A stretch of 64,000 nt of DNA from Megaleporinus macrocephalus (GCA_021613375.1 CM038715.1:4755763-4819762), one strand, 5' to 3'. Counted from the stretch's first letter, positions 12,868-62,130 are shown. Made by a program: numbers and translations. The notes: generated by a model from the letters alone, not told the origin.

Positions 12868-13950
12868 CATTAGCATAGGAACCAGGGGGGATGTGGGGGG
12901 GCATGTCCCACCCAATATTAGAAACAGGTAGATTTGTCCCACCCAAAAATGAAATCACAGAAAAGCGGAAACTGTTTAAAAACACTTTATTTTAAAAGTG
13001 TTTTAGCAGCGTTCGCAATTCACACACTGTGTTTGTTGTTAGCAGCGGGCTCTGGTTGTTAGGTGGTCTTTCACTGTGTTAAGGTTTGTGTTGAGATGCC
13101 TGTTCAGAAATATCCTGCAGTCAGCAGCTTTACTGACCCGAGCTCTCGCCTCACTGGAGCGTCGGGTAGCTCACGCCAGCTTTAAACGTGAGGTCAGTGA
13201 TGAGAGCAGTGAATAACAACGATGATCATATATACTGCAATAAAACAGCTTTAGTATAATGTGTTGTTATGGTAACAGACTAGGACAGTTTGGGTTAGCT
13301 AACGTTTATATTAACTTTAGTCAGAAAGCACTCTGAAACGTAAAGTTACATCACTCTCTGGCCACGCCCCCAAACTGCAGACTGCATACATAAACAAATA
13401 AAATATAAAATAAATAAAATGAATAAATGAATGAATAAATAAATAAAAGGACTCCATCGTTAGAAGTGCTGTCAGTAGTGCAGTATGTAATGTTCCAGAG
13501 GGCGCTGTTTGGAACACAGTCTTACTGTCTAACATTAATGTTAGTCTAGTCTAATCAGGAAACCTTAACATACATTTATTTATCATTTAATTTCAGCATT
13601 ATGTCACCAAAGACATAATGTATATTATATTTGTATATAATCCAGACATTGTATGTATAGTTAAAAAGTTTTCTGACAGCAGTACTATGTAATGTGGAGT
13701 ATCTAGTTTAGTTTGTAAAGTGATCTTTAATTGGATTTATCTAATAATAAACAGACGTACAGATAATATTGTATTTTGTTTATTTATTTGTAATTTACTG
13801 TAATTCCACAAATGTTGTTCTGCGTCACTATACATACAGTGATTCACTACCTTACCTACAGTGGAATCAGCTTATAGGTAATATTTAGGGGATAGGGTGG
13901 GATATGGGGATATGTGTCCCCCCAATGTCAAACCCGCTCCTACACCCTTG
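12868..13950. mobile_element. hAT-like 1.08 kb element with perfect 8-bp target duplication
   Basis: Flanked by atcaggat on both sides (12860-12867 and 13951-13958). The ends are imperfect inverted repeats: left cataggaaccagggggg; right, read on the minus strand, tgtaggagcgggtttgac and then gggggg. No transposase frame is seen. It is nested in an older dispersed repeat (about 12820-14108). Confidence 0.7.
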
Positions 13951-14232
13951 ATCAGGATTATATCTGGATGGAGGCCAAGCCCCATAAAAAAGCAAGCGTA
14001 GACACACCCAGGACGCACCTAACACAGGTGCAAATCTGATCACTCAAAGCACTACAGCAGATGGAGTGAGATGCATCTGAGCCACATGTTATAGCAGTGT
14101 AAACACCTCAGTCTGTTCAAAACATCTAACAATCAAAACCCCGCCCTGGACAAGTGCAACCCCACCCCATGCAGTACGTCACTGGTCATGTGATTCATGT
14201 CTATGAGGAAGATAGTAATAGAGGATGCACAT

Positions 14233-14528
14233 TAGGGCTGTGTATTGGTAAGAACCTGGCGATACAATACGTATCGTGATACAGCGGTCGGAATTTAATA
14301 TATCATGATACATTGCAATACTGCAAGCAACGTGATATATTGCGATTTTCAAATCCTACTATCAAAACACACCACTACATGAACAGGTTTTGCCAATGTT
14401 TATGCTCTTGTGGTGCTTGTTAATGTTGGAGTGGAGCTGAAAATGTCTGCCAGAAATCTGTGTATTGATATTGTGTTTTTGAGAATCGATACTGATATTG
14501 GATATTTTTATATTTTCTTACACCCCTA
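14233..14528 (+). mobile_element. hAT-like MITE, family 2 copy 2
   Basis: Runs from tagggctgtgtattggtaag to cttacaccccta, with perfect 8-bp duplication atgcacat (14225-14232, 14529-14536). It is the shortest copy (296 bp) and has internal losses compared with the 36115 copy. Confidence 0.9.
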
Positions 14529-14536
14529 ATGCACAT

Positions 14537-14773
14537 GGTTTGGGACCGGGCAAAACAAAATGTTCAACAGCAATATGGACAGACATTACTAGGCCACACA
14601 AACTGCAGATTAACAAATAAAGAATTGGTAACTGGTTGCCATTTGCCATTTGTATATTCCTTCCCACACAGCAATCAGACTTCAGTCTGACTAAACGGTT
14701 TGACTACCAAGTGCAAATGCATGTGGGTAAAAACTTATCAGGACAGTTTAAATATTATAATACTACATGTATA

Positions 14774-14825
<52 letters not shown>

Positions 14826-15423
14826 GAACCGAGTTGTGCACAAGCCTGAGTTCGATTCACCTGCTGGGATCACATAAAGTAACCAGGTGTAAGTGTATGT
14901 TATATATTATATAATCTCTGTATTTATACATTACAGTAAGTGAGCAGTCTCTGATAGGCTGATCATTAGACCTTAGGAGGCACAGCTATTGGCAACAATA
15001 TACAATTGAATTTTACATATATTACTTCACATTTAAATATTAAACAAACAGAACAACTGGATTCAAAACTTTTAGTGGATATTGTGCTTCTATCAAAAAA
15101 AAAACAACACTTTACTGTTCACTGCTAATGTTATGTATTAAATCTTTTTTTTACATTGTTTACACTGTTTTTTACAGTTGTTGATTCTGAAAATAAAGTG
15201 TGAATGTGTGGATACAGAATGTAAAGTGAATGTATGTGTAGTTCATCGCATAACTAACCAACTCTTTGATTATTATCTTTTATTAAAGAACAGTTTTGTT
15301 TGTTGTAATTTGTTGTATCATGTGATGAACTATAAAACCAAAAACAATAAAAACAGTGGTTCTGTAAAGAACCGTGAACACCTACAGAAGCTTACGAATG
15401 CATAAATGCTATAGGTTAAATGG
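14537..15423. other. non-coding with (AT)n at 14776-14819
   Basis: Contains one AT dinucleotide run and otherwise unrecognised AT-rich sequence. No gene is supported. Confidence 0.5.
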
Positions 15424-15998
15424 TGTTACGGATGTGGATTTTTTTTTTTTTTTATAAATGTAGGGCAGGGTTTACTCCGTGCCATGTTTTGTTCTCCCAC
15501 TCTCTCTCCCTCTCTCTGGCTTCTAGGGGAATGTTGGTCACCTGGACTTGATGATGTGACCAGCCTCCTGAGAGTGATAACTTGTTTTGATTGGTAAATT
15601 GACCCATGGATCTGCTACAAAGGACCAACAGAGGAGGCTGAACAGAGTCAATCCTTTCTTTTCCTGCTCCTTGCTGGTCAGACCATGAACTGTTGTGTGT
15701 GTTTGGTTGTGGTGTGAATTCCAGCGTGTTGTAAGAATCCTTATCTTTGTCTTCAGTGTTTCTTATGTTAATAACCTGTCTTTGATTACAAGCCTGCAGC
15801 TCTGTAGGGGATAAGGCCCCTTTATTTGTATAAGTTTTCTCTTGGTTTTGGGTATTTCAGGAGACGGTTTAGGATTGTAATTTATTTTGTATTTTTTTTC
15901 TGTATTGTTCATAGTGATTGTTTGTGGTTTATGTGGAGCGTGAAAGAAGGGAAGGGGTTGTCCACCTTATGTTCGGTCTGGCCTAGCCAGCCGTAACA
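15424..15998. mobile_element. possible solo LTR of a retrotransposon
   Basis: A 575-bp block begins TGTTACGG and ends CCGTAACA, the TG...CA inverted ends typical of LTRs. It has a T-rich internal region. No matching 5-bp target duplication is visible (aatgg against gtttt), and no internal retrotransposon genes lie beside it. Tentative. Confidence 0.35.
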
Positions 15999-16088
15999 GT
16001 TTTTTATTATGATATAAAAAAAAATAAGTTAAATTTTTTAATTAGTCCTGCTTTAGTTGTGGATTTATTGTAGTTTACTTGTGGTTCA

Positions 16089-52617
<36,529 letters not shown>

Positions 52618-52817
52618 CTGTGGATAGAACACAGAGAGGGATCAGAGATTAGAAGACCTGCACACTGGCATAATCACTTCAGCTGATGAACTGGGAGAGA
52701 TTAGACCATCACAGCACTGAAAGCACCACTACTGCTTTCTAATACAGTGCAGCTCAACATCTATTGGCTATGTTCACTCATTCAATCTGAATAAACTCAT
52801 CAAGAGAAGTTCAAGAT

Positions 52818-53370
52818 AAACTTTATCAAAGAGTCTAAATATCAGGTGTATTTCAACACACTCAACACACACCCTTATCATCATCAGCATCGTCACCCAG
52901 CCACTTCCTGTTCCACTCGCTGCCATCCAGCAGGAGATATCAGAACATTTGAGCCAGGACCACCAGGTTCAAGAACGACTTCTATCCTCGTGCTGTTAAA
53001 CTGGTTGCGCCAACAGCACTCGCCAGAGCATGGACACCACGCTGGACTCCAACTTTCCTCTTACAGAACTACCTCATACTGCAATATGCAGTCACTTACC
53101 ACTTACCAAGTATCAATACACTTACACCACCTGATTCTACTGGATTTTCTTTATTGTCTATATTCTAGTGTATTGTATTATCTATTTACTGTGTTTTCTA
53201 TTACACATATTTGTATTATATTGTCTATTTATTGTTATTGTCTTTGCACTTTATTTCCTATTGCACTGTGTCTAAATGTAATGTTTACAAAGCGGAGATG
53301 TAGTCCTACCACATTTAATAATTACTACATTCATTTTATAATAACAATAAAGTTGAATTAAATTGACTTA
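52818..53370 (+). mobile_element. LINE 3' fragment
   Basis: In one frame the text at about 52900-53000 reads SHFLFHSLPSSRRYQNI, a stop, then ARTTRFKNDFYPRAVKL, a known type of non-LTR ORF2 C-terminus. A T-rich 3' UTR with tttgcactttatttcctatt follows, then an end near aataaagttgaattaaattg. 5'-truncated and broken. It lies about 200 bp upstream of the isolated prkce exon. Confidence 0.75.
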
Positions 53371-53639
53371 CTATTATTATTATCATGCTCCACATTTCTC
53401 AAACTGTGTTTATCCAAAAAATCTATCTTTTGTTTAATGTATAAGTAATACACTGGTCATTAGTACCACCCACCTAGCACTGTGTTCACACTAGGCAATG
53501 CAATGGGATGTAGTCCACTGTAAGTATTCAGATCACGTTGCCCCAACAAAATAATGCAAGTGAGGAACAATACATGCATGCAGTGGCAAAACAAAGTTTA
53601 TAGTGAAGAACTTTCGCTATTTAGGAGAGGTTCAAATAT

Positions 53640-54030
53640 GTGTGTTACTGTGCTCAGCCAATATGGGGCTCCTGTGTGATGGGAGGAGATTGCAAGCTGG
53701 ATCCCTGATGATGTCACAGTTATGTGTGGCTGAAAGTCTGAGAAAGCATAACTGGCCTCACTGTTTGGGTGAGTAGGACGGATTTCCCTCTCCTCCAGTT
53801 GCAATGCTGGCCAACACAGCTTCTACAAGCTACCATAACAGAACTGGCATTAAGCGTTCGAAAGGCAGGTTGAAAGAATGTGGTAGCTGGCTTCCCATGT
53901 CTTAGGGCAAAGCCCACGCTAGACCATTACCATCCCAGCTTGGTAGCAGTGCGTGAATGGGGGGAAATTTAGCTAATGGGTGAAACTGGCAATTACTAAA
54001 TTGGGGAGGAAATTGGGTACAAATGCAAAA
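53640..54030. mobile_element. possible SINE-type dispersed repeat
   Basis: Ends with ctggcaattactaaattggg gaggaaattggg, which resembles the 3' part of a fish SINE. Borders are not defined. Confidence 0.35.
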
Positions 54031-54153
54031 TCAAACCAAATGATAGAACTAGGAATGCAGGATGGGCTCTGAACAAGTGACAGTCAATGATGCACTTTAA
54101 AATTGATTATTTAAATTTGTGTTGTAATTTTATGATAAAAATAACATGAACAG

Positions 54154-54643
54154 TAGGGGTGTAAGAAAATATCGAAATATCGAATATCCGGATATTGTGT
54201 TTGGTTATACTGTATCGATTCTTAAAAACACAGTATGGATACACAGTATGGATACACAGATTCCTGGCAGACAGTGAATCATTGTGTGTTGTGTTTACAT
54301 TTACGGCATTTAGCAGACACTCTTATCCAGAGCGACTTATACACAAGTGCTTTTAGTTCAGTGTTTAAAGCTCTGACCACTAGATGGCAGTGTTGTAATC
54401 CATTTTCAGCTCCACTCCAACATTAACAAGCAGCACAAGGGCGCAGTGCTATTGTAAACATTGACAAACCTGTTCATACAGTGGTGTGTTTTAATAGTAG
54501 GATTTAAAAATTCTACTATTGGCGATACAATACACAGTACATCACTTTACTTGCAGTATCGCAGTATATCGTGATATATTGAATCGCAAACATTGTGTCA
54601 GAATACGTATTGTATCGCCAGGTTCTTGCCATACAAAGCCCTA
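54154..54643 (-). mobile_element. hAT-like MITE, family 2 copy 4, with nested insert
   Basis: Runs from taggggtgtaagaaaatatc to catacaaagcccta, with perfect 8-bp duplication atgaacag (54146-54153, 54644-54651). It is longer than its relatives because of a local duplication (atacacagtatgg) and an insert at about 54296-54366 reading ttacggcatttagcagacac tcttatccagagcgactta, a widespread fish repeat end. Confidence 0.92.
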
Positions 54644-54651
54644 ATGAACAG

Positions 54652-55844
54652 GCAAGTGCATTTGCAGTCTATTTAAATGCTGCATCTACACTAAAATGTA
54701 GCATAAGCTTACATTAAGCCAAATTATTTACAGACAACAGATTTTCCATTTAGAAATTTAAAATGCCAATCTGGCCTGTTAAACGTTGGCTAATAAAACA
54801 TAATAGTGTATTTTATGTGTTCCCTCAGCACACAAGGTGTTCAGGAATGGCCTGTGAGCCAATTTAATTAGAAAAAAATCACAACTAGTTATAGAAATTC
54901 ATGATCAGTGCACCTCTAGATACTGCCCTACCAAAAAACTTGCCGCACAGCAGATACACTGTACAGCAAAACTCCAGGTACGTATTCAACTTGAACAAAT
55001 TCACTGGTAGCATATCAGGTTGAACGTGCACAGTGAAAAGAAATGTAGCCCATGGTGCCTGAATTGAAACACAGGGTCAGTCTAGGTGGACAGAGCGAAC
55101 CCCGGAAAGCGAGCAAGGAGAATGTTCCTGTTTTATAATTCCACCTCAAATCATTTGGCCTGCCTGAGCGGCCCACGCAGACCCCCACGCGGGCCATCAG
55201 CGCAGCACGGGGGAGCCCGGCCCCGAGAGGCAGCAGCTTCACACTGTCAGAAGCCTACTGCTTAATCTCATTATCCAGAGAGGGAGAGTCAGAGATAGAG
55301 AGAGTCAGAACGATAGAGAGAGAGAGCGAGGGAAGAGGGGGATGGAGAGAATGAATGCTGCAGTGTGTCCAATGGTTGGAGGAGGGCGGGGGTGTCGGGA
55401 AGACATCTGAATTAGGACACATCAAACCTTCAATTTAAAACAGCTCATGCTCTGCGCAGCAGGCGCTGCAGAAAGAGATAAACCCTGAAATTGCTGGATG
55501 CTGTTTTAGCTGCTCTGATCACGCACGTTCGCCGGAGCACAGAAGGAGTTTCGGCTGCAAGTAAGAGCACATTCAGGCTCTCCTGATGTCTAACATACAC
55601 AGCAGTCACGAAAACCACCGCTCTCCTGCTGGCAAACACTGCCAGCTCTTAGCAGACTGGCAAACACACATGTACAGGATAGCATAATGTCTAATCCCTA
55701 AAGCTGGCCTCCGTAATATGAATACTTGAATATTCATTCATTGCACAGGTACTGATTTCTCTATTTAGCTTTCAAAAACTTTGCTCTTTATTTATTTATT
55801 TATTTTTTTGGTCATATAAAAGGTGTAGCCTAAGCTACAAGATT
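54652..55844. other. no recognised gene; GC-rich patch
   Basis: 55140-55250 is CpG-containing and GC-rich, followed by purine-rich GA repeats (55280-55350). No coding evidence. Confidence 0.4.
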
Positions 55845-55925
55845 CAAGATTCAAGAGTTTTATTGTCATATGCACAGCAAAACAGACAGTTACACTGTAC
55901 AATGAAATTCTTACTTTGCTGTTCC
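55845..55925 (-). mobile_element. LINE 3' end fragment
   Basis: agattcaagagttttattgt catatgc and acaatgaaattcttac are typical of an inverted common fish LINE end. Confidence 0.6.
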
Positions 55926-56278
55926 TTCATTCACCAATAGATAACAAAAAAGAAATAATAAAAAAATATATACAAAATATACAAAGTATATTATTTATAG
56001 TATAGTATTTTTTATATAGTTAAAAAAATACAAAATACATTACAATACATTACCAAAATACAATACTTTACCGAAAAGCCCTTTAAATATAACCTTTTTT
56101 GCTAACATGTCAAACATATAAAAAAATGAAAATAACAGCAAAAGGTTTAATTGCCCATTCAGCTACAATGCAACATAAATATGAAAGCTTAGGCTTAAAT
56201 CTTAGTTACGTTCACCTAGTACTGTCAGTCTATGGACAACAAGTTCTGCCTGGTAGATGTGACATAAGGGGTATTAAT

Positions 56279-57370
56279 TAGAGATGGTAGGATCAATCGG
56301 CTATGAATCGGTGTCGGCCGATATTTCTCCAATTTAGCCAATTCCGAGAGCTGATCGATGGCGTTAAACAAATGAGCCTAATTTTTGTATTTCCAGCTAA
56401 TGTTTCATCCAGGAAGAGGAGAACCCCCTCCGGCCAGCTCCCTGCAATTCCTATCTGAACCACTAGGTGAAATACATACCGCTTCATTTTCCACAGACTG
56501 GCTAAAGCAGCGGCGTCGCGAGAAAAGTATGCGCTGATAGAAAACATGTCGTCCGTCTGGCAGTGTTTACCGTATGTGACTCAGACTCATCCAGGGTGTT
56601 GTTAAAATGTGTAAAATCAGCGTGTCTTGTTGGGAAACCAAGACAAAGACAAACAGCAGAGCTACGCGCTGCTAGCAAAAAACAAACAACCCAGAACACC
56701 GTGCAGACCAGATCTGACCGGTATGAACAGAACAGCAGCAACAATTCAAAATCTACATTTAATGATGGCACTATTGGGGGTGTTTGTTTGATTTACTTTG
56801 TTTATTTACTGTTAATTTTGTTAAAAATATTATGTTGTTTCATATGAGCTCGTTAAAAATGGTAATAAACCAGTTTAGACCATGTTTAATGACTTGCTTG
56901 TGCTAATAATTGCACGTATAACTCCTCTCTTAACGTACGACACCTTTCACATGTACAGTAATAACAATAGAACAATAATTTAATTATGTGTGCAACAATT
57001 CAAATGTGCAATAACTTCTTACTTCTAAACTCTTACTGCTGTATACAGTATATCTGTACTTAGTATTATAGCCACAGTCTCTTTACATTTTATTATTTTA
57101 TTGTATTATAAGACTCTATATATGTGTACATATTGCAAATTTCTTTTATGTTGTAAATTATTATTAGAGTGTTTATTCTTCTACATAACCGGCTGCTAGT
57201 GTAATAACTGTAATTTCCCCCTGGGATCAATAAAGTATTTCTGATTCTGATTCTGTAGCCCTGCCGTGGCATATAGCCCCGCCCTCGATCTGTAGCGGCT
57301 ATCGGCCGACCGTGCTGAAAGGTGATCGGCGATCAGAATCGGCCTCAAAAACGCTGAACGTCCATCTCTA
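56279..57370 (+). mobile_element. hAT-type non-autonomous element, family 1 copy 4, with nested LINE tail
   Basis: From tagagatggtaggatcaatc to cgtccatctcta, with perfect 8-bp duplication gtattaat (56271-56278, 57371-57378). The BED-finger region near 56545 is degraded. A retrotransposon 3' end (about 56911-57255) with ccccctgggatcaataaagt and a (CTGATT)n tail is inserted inside. Confidence 0.93.
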
Positions 57371-57959
57371 GTATTAATGTAAGAAAATTTCCTGCATTTG
57401 TTTAAAACCCAATAATACACAGTATAAATGATTTCACTACATTCATTATGCTGACCTTTAAACCTCAAATACAAGTACAATAATTATAAAAGGTTCTGAT
57501 TATAGCTTATCTATGTAAACATTCTGTTCTGGGGTGTGCTGTGCAGAGAGCAATTAGCCTCCACCGTTACGTTTAACAAAGAGACTAATCATACATTATT
57601 GATCATTATTGATTATCATGGGGTTTTAACACCAAGGCAAATCATTAGATGCTGTCTCCTCACTGAGGCAACCCCCAACACTAAAATACACATGCATTAC
57701 AGCACAAGCTCTTAAATCCTGACATAGGATATGATAATAATATTAATAATTAATATATGATATACCACATATCATGACATATGATCATCTGTGAAGGACA
57801 AAAGCAGGCATTGGTCAAACGCACTCTAAAGTGGGCAGCTAGAGAGTTTTTATTTAAATAACAAACACAAAAACTGCTTTGCTCTGATGCACTGATGCAC
57901 TGATGCACTGGGAGAGGAAAAAATATGTCGTAGGAAAAGAAAATGAAAAACAGCAGATT

Positions 57960-58140
57960 GCGCGTGAGCAGCTGATGATGTCATCTGGATGGCGGACAGG
58001 GTGATGACACGTCTGTTATCCTCCGCGCGGCCCCCTCCCCCCACCCCCTCTCTTCCTGTGATGTCATCAGATTCCATTCAACTGCTGTCTCTTCAAGCAC
58101 GGTCGTTTCGGAGGTGCAACGGCCACTAAATATAGCCGAG
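57960..58140. promoter_or_regulatory. candidate cis-regulatory block (CRE-like and MEF2-like sites)
   Basis: Two tgatgtcatc motifs (57976-57985 and palindromic tgatgtcatca 58059-58069) fit ATF/CREB-type sites. CTAAATATAG (58126-58135) fits MEF2. The region is CpG-containing and mostly free of repeats. Motif evidence only. Confidence 0.3.
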
Positions 58141-58171
58141 GAAGGAAAAGCCTCGGTGTGTGACTGTGTGC

Positions 58172-58172
<1 letters not shown>

Positions 58173-58210
<38 letters not shown>

Positions 58211-58230
58211 CGTGTGTGTGCGCGCATGTG
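58173..58230. repeat. (TG)n microsatellite
   Basis: Long TG run with CG-containing interruptions at its right side. Confidence 0.97.
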
Positions 58231-58487
58231 TGTACGTGCTAACCCGCCTGCAGTGTGCAATTTTCTCTGATGATACTGTCTGTATAAAAGGAGGTAAATA
58301 CTTTTGCAGCTAAACAATGTTGGCAAGACACTGTTGAGGTTCTCAGGCCGTGTGTGTGCGTGTGTGTGTGTGCGCATTAATACATACTGTAAGCGTGCGC
58401 ACTCTTTGTCGGAGGTCAAAATTGTTCCCAAAGTCACTCTCATCACAAGGCCTTGACAGACTGCAGACAGCAGTCAAAGCACCATTC

Positions 58488-58500
58488 GCACGCGCACACA

Positions 58501-58556
<56 letters not shown>

Positions 58557-58565
58557 GACACACAC
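58488..58565. repeat. (CA)n microsatellite
   Basis: CA run about 75 bp long with minor interruptions. It has the opposite phase to the TG run 300 bp to the left, so the two could pair. Confidence 0.97.
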
Positions 58566-59289
58566 CATGGCCGGCAGAGTCATGCCCCAGCAGTGGCCTC
58601 AATCCACTTCACACAGAGGTCTAACCCACAGAGTGCTCACAGACATGCCACCACAACACTCCAACCACTCACCCTGAACAGCACACACACACACACATGC
58701 ATAAACAAACACTAGAGCCACCAGAACTCTGTCTTCTATTACTGAAAGGAACAAAGCCTGTGGCAGAGAACCAGCCTCTCTCTGATGGGTGAAAATGAGA
58801 TTAGAGATGGCATAATCCCAATATCAATGTTGTTTGTTTTATTAAGAGTACAACGTATGTCAATTTTAAACTGTTTTTAAACAGTTTTCATTATTCACAA
58901 ATATATTGTCACTATCAGAACACAACCTCACCTCCAAAACGGCAACACCACATAACATAAAACAATAAGGTGCAGTTTGTAAGATGTTTTAGTTTTAAAC
59001 ATTCCAAAATTAAATTTTATCACCAGAATGTAAAGAAACAACAGCTTTGCCGATAAGTCAGTAACGTCTTTCTACACAGTTAGCAAGCTACCCTTCCAGT
59101 CCCAGCTAAGCCTGCCTCGTAATTCCAGTTTGTACCTTAAAAGGTGATAGTGAGTCACTGTAACATCGAGTTGGATCAATCCAGTGAGAGAAAATGAGCA
59201 AGTAGCACTGCTCCAACTACGTTTGCAAAGGCTTGTCATGTTGAAGGTCCTGCTGACGGCTGAAGCTCTTGGCAAGCGACCCTTATAAT

Positions 59290-60825
59290 CAGACATGGGA
59301 CCAAGTCACTAAGTTGCAAGTAACAAGTTAAGTCTCAAGTCTTGACAATCAAGTCCTGAGTCAATACAAGCAAGTCTCGAGTCAGGTCCCAAGTCTTAAA
59401 CTTCGAGCCCTAGTCAAGTCACCAGATGTAACATCATTTCAGTATTTAACACAACTGTTGCAGTTGATTAGTAGTATATTAAACTGACATTAATATAACA
59501 TTAACATTTTTAAAGTTTCTATTATAACAAAAATAACTTTCATATGAAATTAGATCATTTCAAGCAGTTCTAATCGCTAATCACCTCATTACCAGTCCAT
59601 TACCAGTCTAATCACCTTATTACCAGTCCATTACCAGTCTAATCACCTCATTACCAGTCCATTACCAGTCTAATCACCTTATTACCAGTCCATTACCAGT
59701 CTAATCACCTCATTACCAGTCCATTACCAGTCTAATCACCTTATTACCAGTCCATTACCAGTCTAATCACCTCATTACCAGTCCATTCCCAGTCCAATCA
59801 CCTCATTACCAGTCCATCACCAGTCTAATCACCTCATTACCAGTCCATTACCAGTCCAATCACCTCATTACCAGTCCATCACCAGTCCAATCACCTCATT
59901 ACCAGTCCATTACCAGTCCAATCACCTCATTACCAGTCCATCACCAGTCTAATCACCTCATTACCAGTCCATTACCAGTCCAATCGCCTCATTACCAGTC
60001 CATCACCAGTCTAATCACCTCATTACCAGTCCATTACCAGTTAAAATAGGTGTTGAAGCAGAAAAACCACTAAAATGTGAGGCAGTGGGCCTCGAAGGCC
60101 GAGGCTGAGAAACACTGCACTGTATGGAAGTATTAGTACTCATTACACCTACAGGAATTTCAATAATCACATTCTAAACCCATAAGCATTAATATCTGGA
60201 CGGGTCTTTCAGTTCTAACAGCATATGTGACTCTGCAGTAGCTCTGCATGGACTGATCAGTGTTTGTACCTGTTCTGCACTACTTGAACACTTCCTGTCT
60301 GAGACGCTGAGCTTCCTAAACTCTTTAATGTTTCAGTAAAGTTCTCAGTGGACGGTGGAAGATCTAGGAGCGATAAACAGAGGGAGAGAGCTTCCTTCAC
60401 ATTAGCTGTTGTTTATCATTAGCTATACTAGCTAGCTAACTGCTCTATGTGAAATATACAGAGCAGAGACTTCCTGTTCTTTGTGCCTCAAAAGTGGAAC
60501 AAAGTTTGAAGTGGTTGCAGCTCCATCTGTGATCTCGCAGCAGAATCTTTGTAGTTGAACGGGATTATTTTCGGGGACGTGTTGCTCCTCGTCTTAGCCC
60601 CCAAAGCTTCCTGTGATTGGCTGCAGAACTTCACTTGTTGCTAGGTTATGGATAAACTCAGCGGCGCAGCTCAGCTGTCTAGCGTTACATCACCATTTTA
60701 TATAAAATGATCAGTTATTTAATTCAGTTTTCCTTACTTATTATGTAAAAAGTGGGTGGCGAGTCTTTTGAAGCTCAAGTCCGATTCCAAGTAGAGTCTA
60801 AGTCACCTCCCCAAACATCACTCAC
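59290..60825. repeat. CAAGTC-rich dispersed repeat holding a 31-bp minisatellite
   Basis: Both borders (59290-59420 and 60750-60825) are rich in caagtc/gagtc phrases, as in a common fish repeat. Between them, 59580-60045 is a tandem array of about 15 units of 31 bp: accagtccattaccagtcta followed by atcacctcatt. Confidence 0.85.
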
Positions 60826-62130
60826 TGCTACCCTGCAAACTCTGTAACAGAACACTGTGCTCACGTCTAGTCTTGGTTTTCCCATGCACATCACTTGTGT
60901 ACTCAACCGAACACCACCACACCCATCGTTACTGAGACTACACACTCCAACACCACTTTCCTGGCTCAACAAGTTGCCCTCACCCAAACGATGCTCCATT
61001 AGACAGATTCTCTCCACCTACCAATCCATGCAGACATTTTAACCCATGAGCCGTTTGTCTCCTATCAACACGTCCAATCTGGGAAACTCCTATCTAGACT
61101 TCACCATTCCGTAAGCTTGGAAAATGAACAGGGGAATCCAAGGATATCCCAAATAAGCATATGGTGTCAGATCCCACCCTACAGGTTGCTGGCACTAATC
61201 GCTCACGGAGTGAGTGGTCAAAACTGATTCAGGACCAACCGCCGACCATGCCTCAGCAGCCTGCACAGATGGGTGTAGCAGCACAAGTGCCCTGTGTGCA
61301 TGTAGAGAGAAGCAAACAGTGGGACGTGTGTAACATTATATATGTTATATATAATTAAGCGTTCCACCTCTAAAGGCTAAAGGATTATTTGTCATCCGTG
61401 CTGTAGATTAAGATACACTTGTCTGGCTTAAGAATAAATAATAATAAACTGAATTCCTAATGCTGTTGAGGTGGTTTGCTCCATGTATAAAAATGCGATA
61501 TATCAAAACTGAAAACCAGCGCATCCAACAATAAAACAAGCCTTGTGCATCCTTTATATAGAAACAGAAACACAGTAGCGCAGCATTTTAAACACTTAAA
61601 CTGATGAGATTATTTTACTGTAGCCAATATTGATATGTAACAAAAGAAACTCTTCAGCCTGCGTTTGTAAATGGTTCTCTTTTTTTTGGGTTCAGTACGA
61701 AGCCCACCAGGTTCATGTGGTTAAGATGAGCTGTTCAGTTGAAGTACTTGAACTACTCAAACTCTCTTCAACCCCACAGCTAACAACATGGCATCACACC
61801 ATGTGAGTGTTGGTAATTCAAATTAGATTTGTTACAGAAGTCAGTGTTGTGAATATATGTGTATACTATTTAAATGTGATAAAATACATTTTAATGTGAT
61901 CTGTAAATAAAACACTGTTAGACATAAAATTGGACAAAGAGTAGTTGCTTCAACTGCTGCTTTTAGCTACGCAACATATTTTTGTTTTATTTTTGTTTTT
62001 GTTTCATCATATTTTCCTTTTTTATAAATAGCAAAATAGCATGTCTTTCTGATTCCTCTACACAGTTTGATGTAAGTGTGTGATGATTTAGGTAGGTAGT
62101 TCTGCAAACTGGTGGGCTATTAATTTCCAT
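60826..62130. other. no recognised gene
   Basis: Unrecognised intron sequence. The C2-encoding first exon of prkce is not present here. Confidence 0.4.

Noticed and set aside
14829..14870. tRNA-like B-box (gagttcgattcacc)
   Set aside because: No matching A-box or cloverleaf nearby; at most a SINE fragment.
58350..58715. Histidine/threonine-rich frames
   Set aside because: They are CA-repeat translations without conservation signals.
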